A stretch of 64,000 nt of DNA from Alicyclobacillus_A sp963788285 (GCA_963788285.1 CAWBGB010000008.1:124001-188000); one strand, 5' to 3'; positions 42,636-51,468 are shown, counted from the stretch's first letter. Made by a program: numbers and translations. Notes: a model not told the origin generated them from the sequence alone.

Positions 42636-44135
42636 TCACATCCAAGCATCGTCTGTCAGTATGGCATTGGCTAACCTTTCAATTTCCTCACTCACCGAGG
42701 TATCCTCGCGCAGTGGCGGAACAATGCTGCGAATCCACGTCAGTCGCTCCCGAGACTTCGATGACACTTCATTTTCTGCTTGCTCGAGGTAAATGGCTTG
42801 GGACGCGCAGATCATCTCCATCGCAATGACTTTCACCACGTTGTGAACAATTTCACGCAGCTGTCGGGCAGCGATGGTACCCATGCTTACGTGGTCCTCC
42901 TGATTGGCGGAAGACGGAATGGAGTCGACGCACGCGGGATGTGCCAGAACCTTATTCTCACTCACGAGGGCCGCGGCCACGTATTGGACAATCATGAGGC
43001 CAGACTGCAGCCCAGGGTCATTCGATAGAAACGGAGGCAATCCGCTCAACTGTGGATTAACGAGCCGCTCGATGCGGCGCTCGGAAATGTTCGCCCACTC
43101 CGACACGCCAATCTTCAAGAAGTCCATGGCAATGGCCACGGGCTGCCCGTGGAACTGTCCACCTGACAGAATGTCTCCGGAGGGCAAGATGATGGGGTTA
43201 TCCGTCGCCGAGTTCATCTCCACATCGAGAACTCGCTTCACGTGGCCGAAGGCCTGCCAGGACGCGCCGTGAACCTGCGGCGCGCAGCGGAGGGAATACG
43301 CGTCTTGCACGCGGAGTTCCCCTTGACGAGTCACTCTGCGGCTGTCAGCAAGCCACGTTCGTACCCGATTCGCTACCTGTTCTTGTTCCGGGTGAGGGCG
43401 TGTGTGAAGGAGGTCCGGCTGGAAGGCAGAAATGACGCCGCGCAGCGCTTCCATGGTCAGACACAGCGCGGCGTCCGCTGCCAGCCCAACGCGCTCTGCC
43501 TCGGAGAGGGCGAGCAATCCGACGCTGGTCATGGCCTGCGTACCATTAATGAGTGCCAGTCCTTCTTTCGCCTCCAGTCTCACCGGCTGCAGCCCGGCTG
43601 CACGAAGTGCTTCGCCCCCTGGCATGATGCGCCCTTCATATTCGGCCTTCCCCTCGCCAATCAGGACGAGAGCCATGTGGGCCAAAGGGGCGAGATCCCC
43701 ACTGGCTCCGAGGGAGCCCTGTGAGGGGATCACCGGATGAATGCCCTTGTTCAGAAAGTCAACCAGTAACTGCAACGTCTGCGGTCGGATCCCGGAATAA
43801 CCCTTGGCTAACGCGTTTGCGCGAAGCAAGAGGATTCCCCGGACGACCTCCGTTGGAAACGGCTCCCCGACACCCACAGCGTGAGACCGCAACAGGTTGA
43901 CCTGCAGTTGCTCAACGTCGCTCTCGTCAATGACAACATCACTCAACTTTCCAAATCCGGTAGTCACACCGTAAACAATCTTCCCCTGTTGCACCTGTTC
44001 CTCAATTTTACAACGGCTGGCGCGTACCTTCTGCCATGCCTCGTCGGTGACTTTGCACGGAACGCGATGACGTACGACGCTCAGCCACTCGGACCGAGTC
44101 AAATTCTCCCCATTCAACAACACTTCATTTTCCAC
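42636..44135 (-). CDS. hutH: Histidine ammonia-lyase
   Basis: This 499-residue enzyme deaminates L-histidine to urocanate. The MIO cofactor triad Ala-Ser-Gly is in GSLGASGDLAPLAH near 143. Tyr of VYGVTTGFG near 54, LINGTQAM near 194 and RCAPQVHGA near 280 complete the active site. Length is typical of Bacilli HutH. It starts at GTG. No other hut gene or regulator is adjacent, so it stands alone between an IS110 remnant and a terminator. It may be part of a split histidine pathway. Confidence 0.95.
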   Translation of the reverse strand: MENEVLLNGENLTRSEWLSVVRHRVPCKVTDEAWQKVRASRCKIEEQVQQGKIVYGVTTGFGKLSDVVIDESDVEQLQVNLLRSHAVGVGEPFPTEVVRGILLLRANALAKGYSGIRPQTLQLLVDFLNKGIHPVIPSQGSLGASGDLAPLAHMALVLIGEGKAEYEGRIMPGGEALRAAGLQPVRLEAKEGLALINGTQAMTSVGLLALSEAERVGLAADAALCLTMEALRGVISAFQPDLLHTRPHPEQEQVANRVRTWLADSRRVTRQGELRVQDAYSLRCAPQVHGASWQAFGHVKRVLDVEMNSATDNPIILPSGDILSGGQFHGQPVAIAMDFLKIGVSEWANISERRIERLVNPQLSGLPPFLSNDPGLQSGLMIVQYVAAALVSENKVLAHPACVDSIPSSANQEDHVSMGTIAARQLREIVHNVVKVIAMEMICASQAIYLEQAENEVSSKSRERLTWIRSIVPPLREDTSVSEEIERLANAILTDDAWM

Positions 44136-44222
44136 TTACCGCCATCCCCCATCTGTGCTTCGCTCTTCTATCGCTATTTACCAGTCGCTGATCACAACAT
44201 CTTGCTAGTGCTTTAGCATAAG

Positions 44223-44253
44223 AAAGGGTGACCGGATACTCCGGTCACCCTTT
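44223..44253. terminator. Bidirectional-looking terminator after the ABC-2 exporter genes
   Basis: AAAGGGTGACCGG and CCGGTCACCCTTT form a perfect 13-bp stem with a 5-base loop. The minus-direction tail is TTTCTTATG. It lies between the ABC-2 permease gene and hutH on the same strand. Confidence 0.8.
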
Positions 44254-44417
44254 TAGCATGCGTGAATGGATATGGAAACCATACCATTGTCGGTACGAAT
44301 GTCGACGCAAGTTCATCTACTCCCTGACAGAACAGTCACACTTGTGTGTGCGACCATTGTACCCGTGTGTTGACGTCAAGGTCAATGGGTGATGGCCCAC
44401 AAGCCGCGAGAACACAA

Positions 44418-45242
44418 TCAACCGTTGCGCTTTAGGCGCCCCGTTCGCATCGCAAATCGCTCCGCTGTGACGAAGATGCCAAGCCCAATGGGTACCAGAA
44501 TCACGCCAATCGCCGCAAGTTCCAACAAGGGAAGCCACAAAGTGGACAGTCCCGCGTTGTTCAGAAGCGCTTCACGCGACATGCTCAACGAATACGTCGC
44601 TGGTGACAACCACGACAGCCACTGCACCCAATGCGGCAACACACTCACAGGGTAGTAAATGCCGGAGATGAGCAGAATGACGCCTTGGATAATGTGGGTA
44701 GCCTGAGCGCCGCGTTCCGTCGACAACAGTGGTAATACCGCCGCAATGAGCCCCAGTCCCATGAAGCTTAAACTGGAGACGACCAAAACCAGAATCGCGC
44801 CGAGAAAGTTGGCGTGCGAGAGTGGCAAGTGAAAGAACCAGGCAATGGCCGCGAGGACAATGAATGTCCGAATCATTCCGTACGTCGCACCGTATAAACA
44901 CGTTCCCAGCAAGTGCGCCAGTCGCCGGATGGGCGCCATAAGCGTGTATTCGATGGTGCCCTCCCACCGTTCGTAGCTGATGGAATTGGCGACTTCGTCG
45001 AAGAGAATCGATAGATATCCCCACAAGAGTGCGCCAATGACCAGGTACAAGGTGGTCTCCGCTCGATCTTTGGCTGGCGATGTAAATCCGATCAGACCGA
45101 TGGTCATCGCGTTGATAATGCTGTAGAAAATATGTACAACTTCCCAGGACAGATACCGTTTCGCCAGGCGAAAGTTGCGTTCGACAAACGCGTACATAGT
45201 TCTGACTTCCGCAAGCGGTCTCGGTTTAGACAGGGTCCTCAT
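44418..45242 (-). CDS. ABC-2 type exporter permease
   Basis: The protein has 274 residues and six predicted helices, with the ABC-2 signature region in the C-terminal half (IIQGVILLISGIYYPVSVLPHWVQWLSWLSPATYSLSMSREALL). It overlaps the ATPase gene by 17 bp. The ATG at 45242 lies 9 bp after GGAAG; a second ATG at 45197 is also well placed. With the ATPase it forms a drug- or polysaccharide-exporter-type half transporter pair. Substrate unknown. Confidence 0.9.
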   Translation of the reverse strand: MRTLSKPRPLAEVRTMYAFVERNFRLAKRYLSWEVVHIFYSIINAMTIGLIGFTSPAKDRAETTLYLVIGALLWGYLSILFDEVANSISYERWEGTIEYTLMAPIRRLAHLLGTCLYGATYGMIRTFIVLAAIAWFFHLPLSHANFLGAILVLVVSSLSFMGLGLIAAVLPLLSTERGAQATHIIQGVILLISGIYYPVSVLPHWVQWLSWLSPATYSLSMSREALLNNAGLSTLWLPLLELAAIGVILVPIGLGIFVTAERFAMRTGRLKRNG

Positions 45243-46140
45243 CCGCCATCACTTCCTTCCAATCCTTCCCCACAAAGGCGAAGAACACGTCTTCAAACGT
45301 CCTTACATTCGGTCCAGCGAGCCGCTTCAACGCCTCCGGTGTATCTAACGCCACCAATCGCCCACCGTCCAGAATCGCCACTCTGTCGCACAACCGCTCT
45401 GCTTCTGGCATGTCGTGCGTGGTCAGGATGATGGTCGTCTGTCGCTCGACGATGATCTCTTCCACGAAGTCCTGGACGTCGCGTCGAGATTTCGGATCGA
45501 GCCCGGTTGTCGGTTCGTCAAGCAAGAGCAGTTCAGGTCTGGTCATGAACGCCCTTGCAATGGAGACCTTCTGTTGTTGTCCACGCGACATATTTTCCAG
45601 GGACGCCTTCATCTTGCTCTGTGTAAAGCCGAGTCGCTCCAAAATCGCGCCAGCCCGTTTTTTGATCTCGGCGGGCTTCAATCCGTATAAACGCCCGGCA
45701 AACATTAAGTTTTCCATCGTCGAGAGCTTCTTAAAAAATGACGCCTCCACGGACACTCGATTGATCCGAGGGCGAATGTCGTGTGGGTGCTTGACGACGT
45801 CCAGGCCAAACACTTCCACTACGCCTTCATCCGGAAACAGAAGGGTGGAAATGAGTCGAATCAACGTGGATTTGCCCGATCCGTTCGCGCCCAAAATCCC
45901 AAGCACTTCGCCTTTGTAGACGTCAAACGTCACGTCATGGACCGCCGTGACCTCGCGCTTGTGCTGCTTCAACCAGCCATGCCTGACGACCTCATCACCC
46001 GGCTCGGCGTTTTCGTAAAATCGCTTGTACACGTGCTCGCAGTGGATGACGGGCGGGCCAGTTGGGATCCAAGCAGGTTGAGCAGTATGAACCTGCCCCA
46101 CCTCCGCAACCTGTGACTGTACATCAATTTGTGTATCCAA
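45226..46140 (-). CDS. ABC-2 type exporter ATP-binding protein
   Basis: The protein is about 304 residues. A TTG at 46140 lies 7 bp after GGAGGGA and is preferred to the in-frame TTG at 46173. Walker A is GILGANGSGKSTL near 82, the signature MSRGQQQK near 185, Walker B LLLLDEPTTGLD near 205 and the switch His in ILTTHDM near 242. It energises the permease encoded next. The unusual N-terminal 30 residues are Gln/Val-rich. A leader with a small open frame and a terminator precedes the gene, pointing to attenuation control. Confidence 0.92.
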   Translation of the reverse strand: MDTQIDVQSQVAEVGQVHTAQPAWIPTGPPVIHCEHVYKRFYENAEPGDEVVRHGWLKQHKREVTAVHDVTFDVYKGEVLGILGANGSGKSTLIRLISTLLFPDEGVVEVFGLDVVKHPHDIRPRINRVSVEASFFKKLSTMENLMFAGRLYGLKPAEIKKRAGAILERLGFTQSKMKASLENMSRGQQQKVSIARAFMTRPELLLLDEPTTGLDPKSRRDVQDFVEEIIVERQTTIILTTHDMPEAERLCDRVAILDGGRLVALDTPEALKRLAGPNVRTFEDVFFAFVGKDWKEVMADEDPV

Positions 46141-46251
46141 AGATCTCCCTCCACCCCTGCCCTGGTAGGACAAGTCGCTTTACGTAGATATTGAAATTCA
46201 ATCGTCGAGAGAATGGCGGGCTTTCTGTCTGTCGGCTATAAAACGCGTCGT

Positions 46252-46282
46252 CAAACAAAAAAGCCATGGGCTCGCCATGGCT
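46252..46282 (-). terminator. Rho-independent terminator in the leader of the ABC-2 exporter genes
   Basis: In the minus direction AGCCATGG, a 5-base loop and CCATGGCT are followed by TTTTTGTTTG. It lies about 110 bp before the ATPase start and about 50 bp after a short open frame, so it could act as an attenuator. Confidence 0.75.
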
Positions 46283-46334
46283 GAAATGAGTCTGTCTCTG
46301 GCCACGGGCCCATTGCCCGCGGCACGGTTCCCTG

Positions 46335-46466
46335 TTACAGTCGGGCTTCCTGCCCAACACTCCGCCGCGGGACATACCATGCAGTTGTCGCGCTCGGACG
46401 CACGCCGACAGCCCCAACGACAGCGCGAATCCGCCCCTGGGTGCGGAGCCACACGTTCTTGTGCAT
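46335..46466 (-). CDS. Possible 43-residue leader peptide
   Basis: An ATG at 46466 follows a near-perfect AAGGAGG by 7 bp. The frame encodes a basic peptide (begins MHKNVWLRTQGRIRAV, ends RRSVGQEARL) and stops at 46337. It lies between a good promoter and a terminator, upstream of the ABC-2 exporter genes. No family similarity. It may be a regulatory upstream frame whose translation controls folding of the terminator, or a stand-alone small gene. Confidence 0.45.
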   Translation of the reverse strand: MHKNVWLRTQGRIRAVVGAVGVRPSATTAWYVPRRSVGQEARL

Positions 46467-46531
46467 GGTCGTTCCTCCTTCCCGCATTTGCGCAATGCAA
46501 GAACTCCGGATAAGATTTCTGCTCTTAGATA

Positions 46532-46559
46532 ATTATCCCGGCATTTGAGATATTATCAA
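46532..46559 (-). promoter_or_regulatory. Sigma-A-type promoter for the leader transcript
   Basis: On the minus strand TTGATA (46554-46559) and GATAAT (46532-46537) are separated by 16 bp. The predicted transcript would start near 46523 and cover the short open frame, the terminator and then the ABC-2 genes. Confidence 0.6.
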
Positions 46560-46612
46560 AGTTCGAATGATTTCGTACACTGTATCTTTACCATATGCGC
46601 TCAAGTGCCACC

Positions 46613-47827
46613 TCATGCCATCGTCGATGAAGCGCGAACCGCCTGCTGCGAACACACAAGAGCCTGGTTCAAGTCTGACCAGATGTCCTCCTCATCTTCG
46701 ATACCGACAGCGAGGCGAATCAGGCCATCGTCAATGCCCATCTGACGGCGAACCTCGGCGGGAACGGGCGAATGCGTCATACTGGCTGGATGTTGTACCA
46801 GGGTGTGGACCTCTCCGAGCGATACCGCCCGCTTGCACAGTCTCAACGCATTCATGAATTGGACGCCCGCCTCCACGCCACCGTGGACGATGAAGCCAAT
46901 CACACCGCCGGGCGCGGACATTTGCCGCAAGTACAATTCTCGCTGCGGAAAATCAGGTAACCCGGGAAAGTACACGGCAGAGACCGCAGCATGCTTCGAT
47001 AGTTTGTCTGCAATCATCACTGCGTTTTCCACGTGCTGCCGCATGCGCAGCGCCAGCGTCTTCATGCCGCGCAGCACTAACCACGCGTCAAAAGGTGCCG
47101 CCGTGCCACCCATGTCTTTCTGCGTCGTCATCCGGATCTCGTCGAGCACGTCCTTCCGTCCGCACGCAATTCCCAATACCAAGTCCCCGTGACCGCCGAG
47201 GTACTTCGTTGCGCTGTGCACAACAATATCGGCGCCTAACTCCAGTGGCCTCTGTAAAACCGGTGTCGCAAACGTGTTATCCACGACGACCATCGCTCCG
47301 ATTTCATGCGCCACCCGAGCGCACGCAGCAATGTCCACCAGTTCCATGGTCGGATTGGCAGGTGTCTCGACATAAATCACCTTGGTGTTCGGTTGGACGG
47401 CGGATCGGACGGCTTCCTCGTCCGCAAGCCCAGCCAATGTGTGTGTGACACCAAACTTCCGCTCCAGCATCGTCAGCAACCCGTACGTACACCCGTAGAT
47501 CCCGCGTGAAACCACAACGTGATCCCCACTGCTGACGAGCCCCATCAACACGGCGGAGATAGCAGCCATCCCCGTGGCGAATGCAAGTCCTTCCTCGGCG
47601 CCCTCCAACTCCGCCACTGCTTCTTCCCACAACCGCACCGTCGGATTTCGCAGGCGCGTGTAAATGTAACCGCTTCCTTCTCCAGCAAACCGACGCCCTC
47701 CTTGTTCTGCAGAATCAAAGGTAAACGTCGACGTCTGGAACAGCGGCGGCGTGATGCTCCCGAGTAATTCCGCGTGACCGTCGCAATCCGGCAGGTGCAC
47801 CAACTTCGTGAGTAGCTTCTCTCGCAT
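46613..47827 (-). CDS. megL: Methionine gamma-lyase / cystathionine gamma-lyase family enzyme
   Basis: This 404-residue PLP enzyme belongs to the Cys/Met metabolism family. The PLP Lys is in VVHSATKYLGGHGDLV near 213. Other motifs are GYIYTRLRNPTV near 53, FATGMAAISAVLMG near 83, VETPANPTMELVD near 152 and DNTFATPVLQRP near 183. The Cys in RGIYGCTYGLL near 112 is the residue typical of methionine gamma-lyases, which release methanethiol, ammonia and 2-oxobutyrate. It is preceded by a strong sigma-54 promoter and the gene of a sigma-54 activator, so it is probably induced by an amino acid sensed by that regulator. Confidence 0.87.
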   Translation of the reverse strand: MREKLLTKLVHLPDCDGHAELLGSITPPLFQTSTFTFDSAEQGGRRFAGEGSGYIYTRLRNPTVRLWEEAVAELEGAEEGLAFATGMAAISAVLMGLVSSGDHVVVSRGIYGCTYGLLTMLERKFGVTHTLAGLADEEAVRSAVQPNTKVIYVETPANPTMELVDIAACARVAHEIGAMVVVDNTFATPVLQRPLELGADIVVHSATKYLGGHGDLVLGIACGRKDVLDEIRMTTQKDMGGTAAPFDAWLVLRGMKTLALRMRQHVENAVMIADKLSKHAAVSAVYFPGLPDFPQRELYLRQMSAPGGVIGFIVHGGVEAGVQFMNALRLCKRAVSLGEVHTLVQHPASMTHSPVPAEVRRQMGIDDGLIRLAVGIEDEEDIWSDLNQALVCSQQAVRASSTMA

Positions 47828-47880
47828 AACAACGTCCCCCTCGTACTCAATGCGCGTATGATGTCCTACACCATGTCACA

Positions 47881-47896
47881 TGCAAGTTGCATGCCA
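47881..47896 (-). promoter_or_regulatory. Sigma-54 (-24/-12) promoter of the methionine gamma-lyase gene
   Basis: On the minus strand TGGCATGCAACTTGCA matches the sigma-54 consensus TGGCACG-N4-TTGCW at all but one position, with exact GG-GC spacing. It lies about 55 bp before the ATG at 47827, giving a leader of about 43 nt. Confidence 0.82.
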
Positions 47897-48001
47897 ACCG
47901 AAAAATGGTTAGAAATACGCTGTCGATCGGGATATGAGGAAAGAAGCATCATCACTCCAAAAGGGAATCTGGCGAGGGATCTGACCGCCGTGGAAACTTT
48001 T

Positions 48002-49264
48002 TTAGCCACTCCGAGGCCGTTTTCCGTCCTTCTCGAATTGCCTCAGTTTGTTGGATAACGTCGTATGTGTCACACCGAGCCGCTTGGCGGCAGCACGCAG
48101 ACTGCCACACTCCCGCAGGGCTTGCTCAATTACGCGTTGCTCAAACTGCCGAACTTGCTCCTTCAGAGTCCCTGTATGGTTGTCCACTCGGTGTATGGTC
48201 TCGGACGGCTGCAGCCAAAGGGGTGTGACATCGATTGAGTCGCCCGTGGTAAGATAACTCGCCCGCTCCATGAGGTTTTGGAGTTCGCGGACATTGCCCG
48301 GAAAGTCATACGTTAAGAGGCGCTGTTCGGCAGCCGCTGTGAGGGAAAGAGAACGATCCAGTTTTCGCGACATCTTCTCGAGGAAATGACGGGCCAGCGG
48401 AAGGATATCTTCACGTCTTTCTCGGAGCGGCGGGATGAACAGCGGGATCACGTGCAGGCGATAAAAGAGGTCCTCGCGAAACTGCCCAGTCTTCACCAAT
48501 TGGTGGATGTCGCGGTTTGTTGCAGCGATGATGCGGACATCCACGTGCACGGCTGTGGTGGCTCCCACGCGGCGAATTTCACCGTCGTTGAGGGCGCGCA
48601 ACAATTTCGCCTGCACGGTCGGATTTAACTCCCCCACTTCATCTAGAAACAGCGTGCCACCGTCAGCCACTTCGAACAGCCCAGGACGTCCTCCCTTCGC
48701 CGCGCCTGTAAATGCGCCGTCAACATAGCCGAACATCTCACTTTCCATGAGGACGTCAGGAACTGCAGCGCAGTTGACAGGCACAAACCGGCGGCCGCGC
48801 CGCGCCGAGGCATTGTGCACGGCCCGTGCAAGCAATTCCTTGCCCGTTCCGCTCTCTCCGCAGATTAACACAGGCAACGGGCTTTGGGCCGCGGCTTTGC
48901 CCATCTGTACCACCTGCTCCATGCCCTTGCTTTGGTAGACGAGGTTGGCAAACGAGAGGTCCGACTGTGCATCTTCCTGATTCATGACGCGTAACACGAG
49001 CCGAGCCTCATCCGCCTCAAAAGGCAACTTCTCCACGTCCATGACGCTGTGTACACTGGGAACGTCCAGTACGCGCTCGCGAACGGACTGGAGTGAAGCT
49101 TGTGGGACGCGAAAGCGAATGTAGAGTACCTTCGCGACCACTTCCATCGCTTCCACGTCCCCGTTCAGGCTTGCGATGGCATCGACGATGTCGCGAACCA
49201 TCCCAATCCTGTCCTCTGTCACGACGCACCAGCGGATCACTTTGTGTTGCGACCATCCACTCAT
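48002..49264 (-). CDS. TyrR-like sigma-54-dependent transcriptional activator
   Basis: The 420-residue protein has an N-terminal ACT-like domain (CVVTEDRIGMVRDIVDAIASLNGDVEAMEV, residues 13-75) that usually binds amino acids. The AAA+ domain shows Walker A GESGTGKE near 136, the sigma-54 contact loop GYVDGAFTGA near 180, Walker B GGTLFLDEVGEL near 202 and an arginine finger region FYRLHVIPLFIPPLRER. The C-terminal helix-turn-helix is AAAKRLGVTHTTLSNKLRQ near 395. It probably drives the adjacent gamma-lyase gene from its sigma-54 promoter in response to an amino acid. It overlaps the upstream yqkE-like gene by 4 bp. Confidence 0.92.
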   Translation of the reverse strand: MSGWSQHKVIRWCVVTEDRIGMVRDIVDAIASLNGDVEAMEVVAKVLYIRFRVPQASLQSVRERVLDVPSVHSVMDVEKLPFEADEARLVLRVMNQEDAQSDLSFANLVYQSKGMEQVVQMGKAAAQSPLPVLICGESGTGKELLARAVHNASARRGRRFVPVNCAAVPDVLMESEMFGYVDGAFTGAAKGGRPGLFEVADGGTLFLDEVGELNPTVQAKLLRALNDGEIRRVGATTAVHVDVRIIAATNRDIHQLVKTGQFREDLFYRLHVIPLFIPPLRERREDILPLARHFLEKMSRKLDRSLSLTAAAEQRLLTYDFPGNVRELQNLMERASYLTTGDSIDVTPLWLQPSETIHRVDNHTGTLKEQVRQFEQRVIEQALRECGSLRAAAKRLGVTHTTLSNKLRQFEKDGKRPRSG

Positions 49265-49650
49265 TTCTTAAACGACCGCCAATCGAGTTTCGATTCATTC
49301 AGGAGGTCCTCAAAATTGTCCGTGTCGTCCTCTTGCGGATCAAACAGTTCCGCAAACGATTTGGATTCATCGTCGAGGTTGGCCGGACGTGCTGGCGAGG
49401 AAGGTTTCCGGACGACCTGTTTCTCGGATTGGCCATTCTCATGTGCTTGCGCTTCCGTTTCCATTTTCGCCTTGAGTTCCGCTAATTTGGCGACGGTGCC
49501 GCCCGACAGCCGATCTTCCATGCTGAGTTTCGCCGCATCGTCTACCTTCGGCTTTTCAGGCTTCGATTTTGGTCGGAACCAGTCCGCCGCGTAGTCCGGT
49601 TTATCCAGTATGTCGTCGGCCGTGCGAGTGGTTTTGCGTTTCTTGGCCAC
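49261..49650 (-). CDS. DUF3886 (YqkE-like) charged protein
   Basis: The protein is about 129 residues. GTG at 49650 gives MAKKRKTTRTADDIL, as in relatives, and has GGAGAGG upstream; the frame is open to 49677. The middle is a charged helix (GTVAKLAELKAKMETEA) and the end is the family hallmark NFEDLLNESKLDWRSFKK. Function is unknown; the family is widespread in Bacilli and probably cytoplasmic. Its stop overlaps the start of the regulator gene (ATGA), so the two are cotranslated. Confidence 0.78.
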   Translation of the reverse strand: MAKKRKTTRTADDILDKPDYAADWFRPKSKPEKPKVDDAAKLSMEDRLSGGTVAKLAELKAKMETEAQAHENGQSEKQVVRKPSSPARPANLDDESKSFAELFDPQEDDTDNFEDLLNESKLDWRSFKK

Positions 49651-49689
49651 TCTCCTCACCCTCTCCACAAGATGCAACTTTGGATTTCC

Positions 49690-50004
49690 TTACTTGTCAG
49701 ACGCCCCGTTTTCATACTGCTCCAAGTACCGCTTTTCGTCAGCAACGAGACTCGGATGGTTGTTCAGGTACGTGCGGAGAATCTTTTCCCGCCATTCATC
49801 CGTGCCCGGCACTGCATCCACCGAAAACAGCTCGTCGAGCTTTCTGTCGTAGACGATTTCCCACTCTTCCGCACCGCCGACGTTCGTTTTGCGCGATACC
49901 TGCATGAAGATACCGGGATCCCCCTCCGCGGTATCTCGTGCATACAGCATCATTTCGTAGTTGTCCCATTGGTGAATCCAATCCAGTGGATCATACTTTT
50001 GCAT
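49690..50004 (-). CDS. Conserved-looking hypothetical protein
   Basis: The 104-residue acidic, aromatic-rich protein begins MQKYDPLDWIHQWDNYEM and has a compact alpha/beta pattern (GIFMQVSRKTN, EWEIVYDRKLDELF, EKILRTYLNNHPSLV). GAGGGAT lies before the ATG. It lies 39 bp before the yqkE-like gene on the same strand, so it is likely the first gene of that small operon. No family recognised. Confidence 0.65.
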   Translation of the reverse strand: MQKYDPLDWIHQWDNYEMMLYARDTAEGDPGIFMQVSRKTNVGGAEEWEIVYDRKLDELFSVDAVPGTDEWREKILRTYLNNHPSLVADEKRYLEQYENGASDK

Positions 50005-50191
50005 TGTTCATCCCTCGTTCTGGCGACCGATTCATCGCGTCTGCTCAACCTTTAATAAGTACCCCCAGTGTACTGGTTGGCGCGCCACGACATCAAGTCT
50101 GCCCGCGATTGTGCGATGGATGTTGCTTTTTGCTACAATAGGTGGAGCGATTGACCGACACGTCCCAACCCGTGGAAAGGAGTTTACCTGT

Positions 50192-50323
50192 ATGAGAGCG
50201 ACTCTGATTGTGTTCGTCATTATCTCCGTCGTTGTGGCCTTTTTGACATTCTACATCCAACCGAAGGACGCACGCCCGACGTCGGTTGCACTGGCACCCG
50301 CTCAAACGTTCAACATCGGTTAG
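50192..50323 (+). CDS. Small single-helix membrane protein
   Basis: The 43-residue protein has one transmembrane helix (MRATLIVFVIISVVVAFLTFYI) followed by a short polar tail. A strong AAAGGAG lies 9 bp before the ATG. It is divergent from the gene at 50004. Such peptides are often regulators or accessory subunits of membrane complexes; the role here is unknown. Confidence 0.6.
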   Translation: MRATLIVFVIISVVVAFLTFYIQPKDARPTSVALAPAQTFNIG

Positions 50324-50333
50324 TAATTCCGTC

Positions 50334-50391
50334 AGCGATTTACGAAATCACACGAACTCGTGAAATTTTTCATTTTGCTCACATGAGCACA
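50334..50391. repeat. Dispersed repeat, partial copy D
   Basis: AGCGATTTACGAAAT matches the common left end of the repeat family. The rest shares only short words (AGCACATGAAA) and carries its own small hairpin GCTCACATGAGC. It starts 11 bp after the stop of the small membrane protein gene. Assignment is weaker than for copies A, B, C and E. Confidence 0.4.
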
Positions 50392-50394
50392 TGA

Positions 50395-50430
50395 AACCGC
50401 CCCAACCAGCATTCCGCTGGCGGGGCGGTT
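50395..50430 (-). terminator. Terminator after etfA
   Basis: AACCGCCCC and GGGGCGGTT pair, with an inner CCAGC/GCTGG helix in the loop. It lies about 40 bp after the etfA stop and is followed in the minus direction by TTTCATG. Confidence 0.75.
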
Positions 50431-50468
50431 CCTTCGTTGATGTCTTCCCGACTGACCTGGCGAGACGG

Positions 50469-51446
50469 CTACGCCAGCGCCTTCTTCACTTCCACCGTGA
50501 GCATCGGTACCACTTCGAACAAGTCGCCGACAATGCCGTAGTCTGCGACCTGGAAAATCGGCGCTTCCGGATCCTTGTTGATGGCCACGATGACTTTCGA
50601 GTTGGACATCCCAGCCAAGTGTTGGATGGCGCCAGAAATTCCGCAGGCGATGTACAAATCAGGGGTGACGACCTTGCCAGTCTGGCCGATTTGTAGGGCG
50701 TAGTCGCAGTACCCGGCGTCACATGCTCCGCGCGACGCACCGACTGCCGCACCGAGTACGTCCGCCAGTTCCTGCAACGGCTTGAAGCCGTCTGCGCTCT
50801 TCACACCGCGACCACCGGACACAATAATCTTCGCTTCCGACAGGTCGACGCCTGTGCTCGCCTTTTGAATGATTTCCTTCACCATCGTGGACAGGTCCTG
50901 TGCTTCGAAGGAAATATCCAGTTTCTTGACAGTGCCGGCTTTTCCGAAGTTGCCTTCGGGAGCAGGCAAGTTGTTCGGACGTACGGTCGCGATGACCTTG
51001 CCTTCCGTGACCTGTACCTTGGTGAACGCTTTCCCCGCGTAAATCGGACGGGTGAACGTCAGGTTGTCACCGCTGCCTTCCAATGCGACAATATCGGAGA
51101 CCTGCCCAGCACCCAGCCGCGTCGCAATCACAGGAGCCAAGTCCTTCCCCACAGCGGAGTGCGACATGAAGATGATATCCGGATTTGCGTCGCGTACGGC
51201 TTCCATGAACGCCTTCTTGTACGCGTCCGGCGTGTAGTTCGCCAGTTCTGGAGCATCTACCACATACACCGTGTCGGCTCCCGCGTCGCCCAATCCCCCA
51301 GCCAGAGGCTCGACGCCACTACCGAGGACGACAACGGAGACGGTCCCACCTTCCGCAACGGCATTGGCCGCTGCCAACATTTCGAAAGTGACATTGCGCA
51401 ACTTCTGCCGCCGAACGTCGGCGAGAATTAGAACGTTTTTAGCCAT
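50469..51446 (-). CDS. etfA: Electron transfer flavoprotein subunit alpha
   Basis: This 325-residue FAD-binding subunit takes electrons from acyl-CoA dehydrogenases and passes them towards the quinone pool. The C-terminal FAD domain is clear: IVSGGRGVKSADGFK near 205, GAAVGASRGACDAGY near 232 and the signature QIGQTGKVVTPDLYIACGISGAIQHLAGM near 253. GGAGGGG precedes the ATG. It is the last gene of the fadR-etfB-etfA operon, 22 bp after etfB. Confidence 0.96.
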   Translation of the reverse strand: MAKNVLILADVRRQKLRNVTFEMLAAANAVAEGGTVSVVVLGSGVEPLAGGLGDAGADTVYVVDAPELANYTPDAYKKAFMEAVRDANPDIIFMSHSAVGKDLAPVIATRLGAGQVSDIVALEGSGDNLTFTRPIYAGKAFTKVQVTEGKVIATVRPNNLPAPEGNFGKAGTVKKLDISFEAQDLSTMVKEIIQKASTGVDLSEAKIIVSGGRGVKSADGFKPLQELADVLGAAVGASRGACDAGYCDYALQIGQTGKVVTPDLYIACGISGAIQHLAGMSNSKVIVAINKDPEAPIFQVADYGIVGDLFEVVPMLTVEVKKALA

Positions 51447-51468
51447 GTGTTTCCCCTCCGTATCTCAA

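Noticed and set aside
46300..46400. T-box or cobalamin riboswitch in the ABC-2 exporter leader
   Set aside because: A GTGCCGCGGGC word recalls the T-box, but the full AGGGTGGNACCGCG block and a specifier loop are absent, and no cobalamin box is seen.
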